7,567 bases of DNA, taken from NCBI GenBank assembly GCA_965651265.1, contig CBFGRV010000105.1, positions 1 to 7,567 on the forward strand, read 5' to 3'. A model generated the notes under the pieces. It saw only the letters and a program-made list of their open reading frames with translations. It had not been told where the DNA came from and searched no databases. Shown here one piece after another: positions 7,233-7,567 of this stretch. This DNA is from CBFGRV01 sp965651265. Lineage in GTDB: Bacteria; Bacteroidota; Rhodothermia; Rhodothermales; VXPQ01. Made by a program: the position numbers and the translations under genes. Every line of letters starts with the position of its first letter. The stretch's first letter is position 1.

Positions 7233-7306
7233 GGTACCGGTGGACGGAATTCCTGCAGACGTTGAACTGCAGGTCGAGACGAGGAGTGATGCCCGTCCCG
7301 GTACCA
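7232..7306 (-). repeat. Nested inverted repeat in the MATE leader, overlapping the start codon
   Basis: Outer arms: 7232-7239 pair with 7299-7306 (8 bp, TGGTACCG/CGGTACCA). After a 2-nt bulge (7240-7241), 7242-7247 pair with 7293-7298 (6 bp, GGACGG/CCGTCC). Inside this, 7252-7258 (CCTGCAG) pair with 7267-7273 (CTGCAGG) around an 8-nt loop. In the - strand transcript this would be a long GC-rich hairpin directly before the MATE coding region, with the A of the AUG paired. There is no T-tract, so it is not a terminator. It could act as a translational or transcriptional control element or a protein-binding site. Function is inferred; the pairing itself is seen. Confidence 0.55.
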
Positions 7307-7313
7307 GAAGAGA

Positions 7314-7567
7314 TCAGATCACCCGGGACGGTCGGCCGACGGAGTCGTCGAGATCGGGGACGAGCGTAATCGGCCGCAGATTCATCGTCGATGGGTCGAC
7401 GAGAAATACCGCTTCGTGTTGGATGTGTACCGAATTACGCATGTGGAAGCTGACCGTCTTGGCGCCGCTGCGATCGCCGCGCCCGGGGTTTTTGAAGAGA
7501 CGAAATCTAAAAAGATGCTTCGCGGCGTGCAACTCCCCGACGTGTAACGCTTGCGTTCGGAATGAAA
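7314..7567 (-). CDS. Possible hypothetical protein C-terminus running off the right edge; coding status unresolved
   Basis: A - strand frame is open from the right edge to TGA at 7314-7316, giving 84 residues ending in LVPDLDDSVGRPSRVI. No start or family motif is recognisable. It is codirectional with the MATE gene, 81 bp upstream of its start. Competing readings of the same DNA exist. One + frame is open from 7290 to TAA 7545-7547 with strong G in codon position 1 (starts ... VVEIGDERNRPQIHRRW; ends KKMLRGVQLPDV) but has no ATG, GTG or TTG start in its first ~45 codons. A second + frame runs from ATG 7231, preceded by AGGAG at 7 nt spacing (7219-7223), to the window edge without a stop. I cannot decide among these by eye. 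The region may also be a decayed gene. Confidence 0.25.
   Translation of the reverse strand, partial: SFRTQALHVGELHAAKHLFRFRLFKNPGRGDRSGAKTVSFHMRNSVHIQHEAVFLVDPSTMNLRPITLVPDLDDSVGRPSRVI

Overview
The window is GC-rich, gene-dense bacterial chromosome. No rRNA, tRNA, CRISPR array, transposase or integrase was seen. The gene mix is a secreted serine hydrolase, MscL, a MATE pump, a GH140-type remnant and a pilin-like protein with a beta-helical tail. Most genes lack a strong Shine-Dalgarno sequence. Together this fits a Bacteroidota/Rhodothermota-like (Rhodothermales or Balneolales) or Gemmatimonadota-like environmental genome. That placement is an inference from protein style, not a computed result.

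Left part, + strand (1-2970): the 3' part of an unrecognised, tryptophan-rich protein that enters from the left edge. It is followed after 88 bp by an exported serine beta-lactamase/D-aminopeptidase-like hydrolase with SxxK, YxN and HxG motifs and a C-terminal DUF3471-like domain.

Centre, - strand (2979-5206): a DUF3224 protein lies immediately downstream of, and in the same reading frame as, the mechanosensitive channel gene mscL. The last + gene and this pair converge with only 8 bp between stop codons. Upstream of mscL is a convincing rho-independent terminator (- strand) for the next gene, a 386-residue membrane-anchored, pilin/PilX-like protein. Its C-terminus has 18-residue repeats that look like bactofilin-style beta-helix turns. 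A plausible sigma70-type promoter lies about 100 bp upstream of it.

Right part, - strand (5390-7232): a complete MATE-family efflux pump followed, 13 bp later, by a 135-residue ORF. That ORF joins the first ~30 residues of a GH140/DUF4038 catalytic domain directly to the C-terminal DUF4038-associated domain. In other words it is a glycosidase with its whole catalytic core deleted in frame. Just upstream of the pump is a large nested inverted repeat whose outer arm reaches the A of the pump's ATG. The last ~250 bp hold several overlapping open frames whose coding status cannot be settled by eye.

No single known multi-gene system is evident. The notable items are the catalytically gutted GH140 protein, the beta-helical pilin-like protein, and the stem-loop at the pump start.
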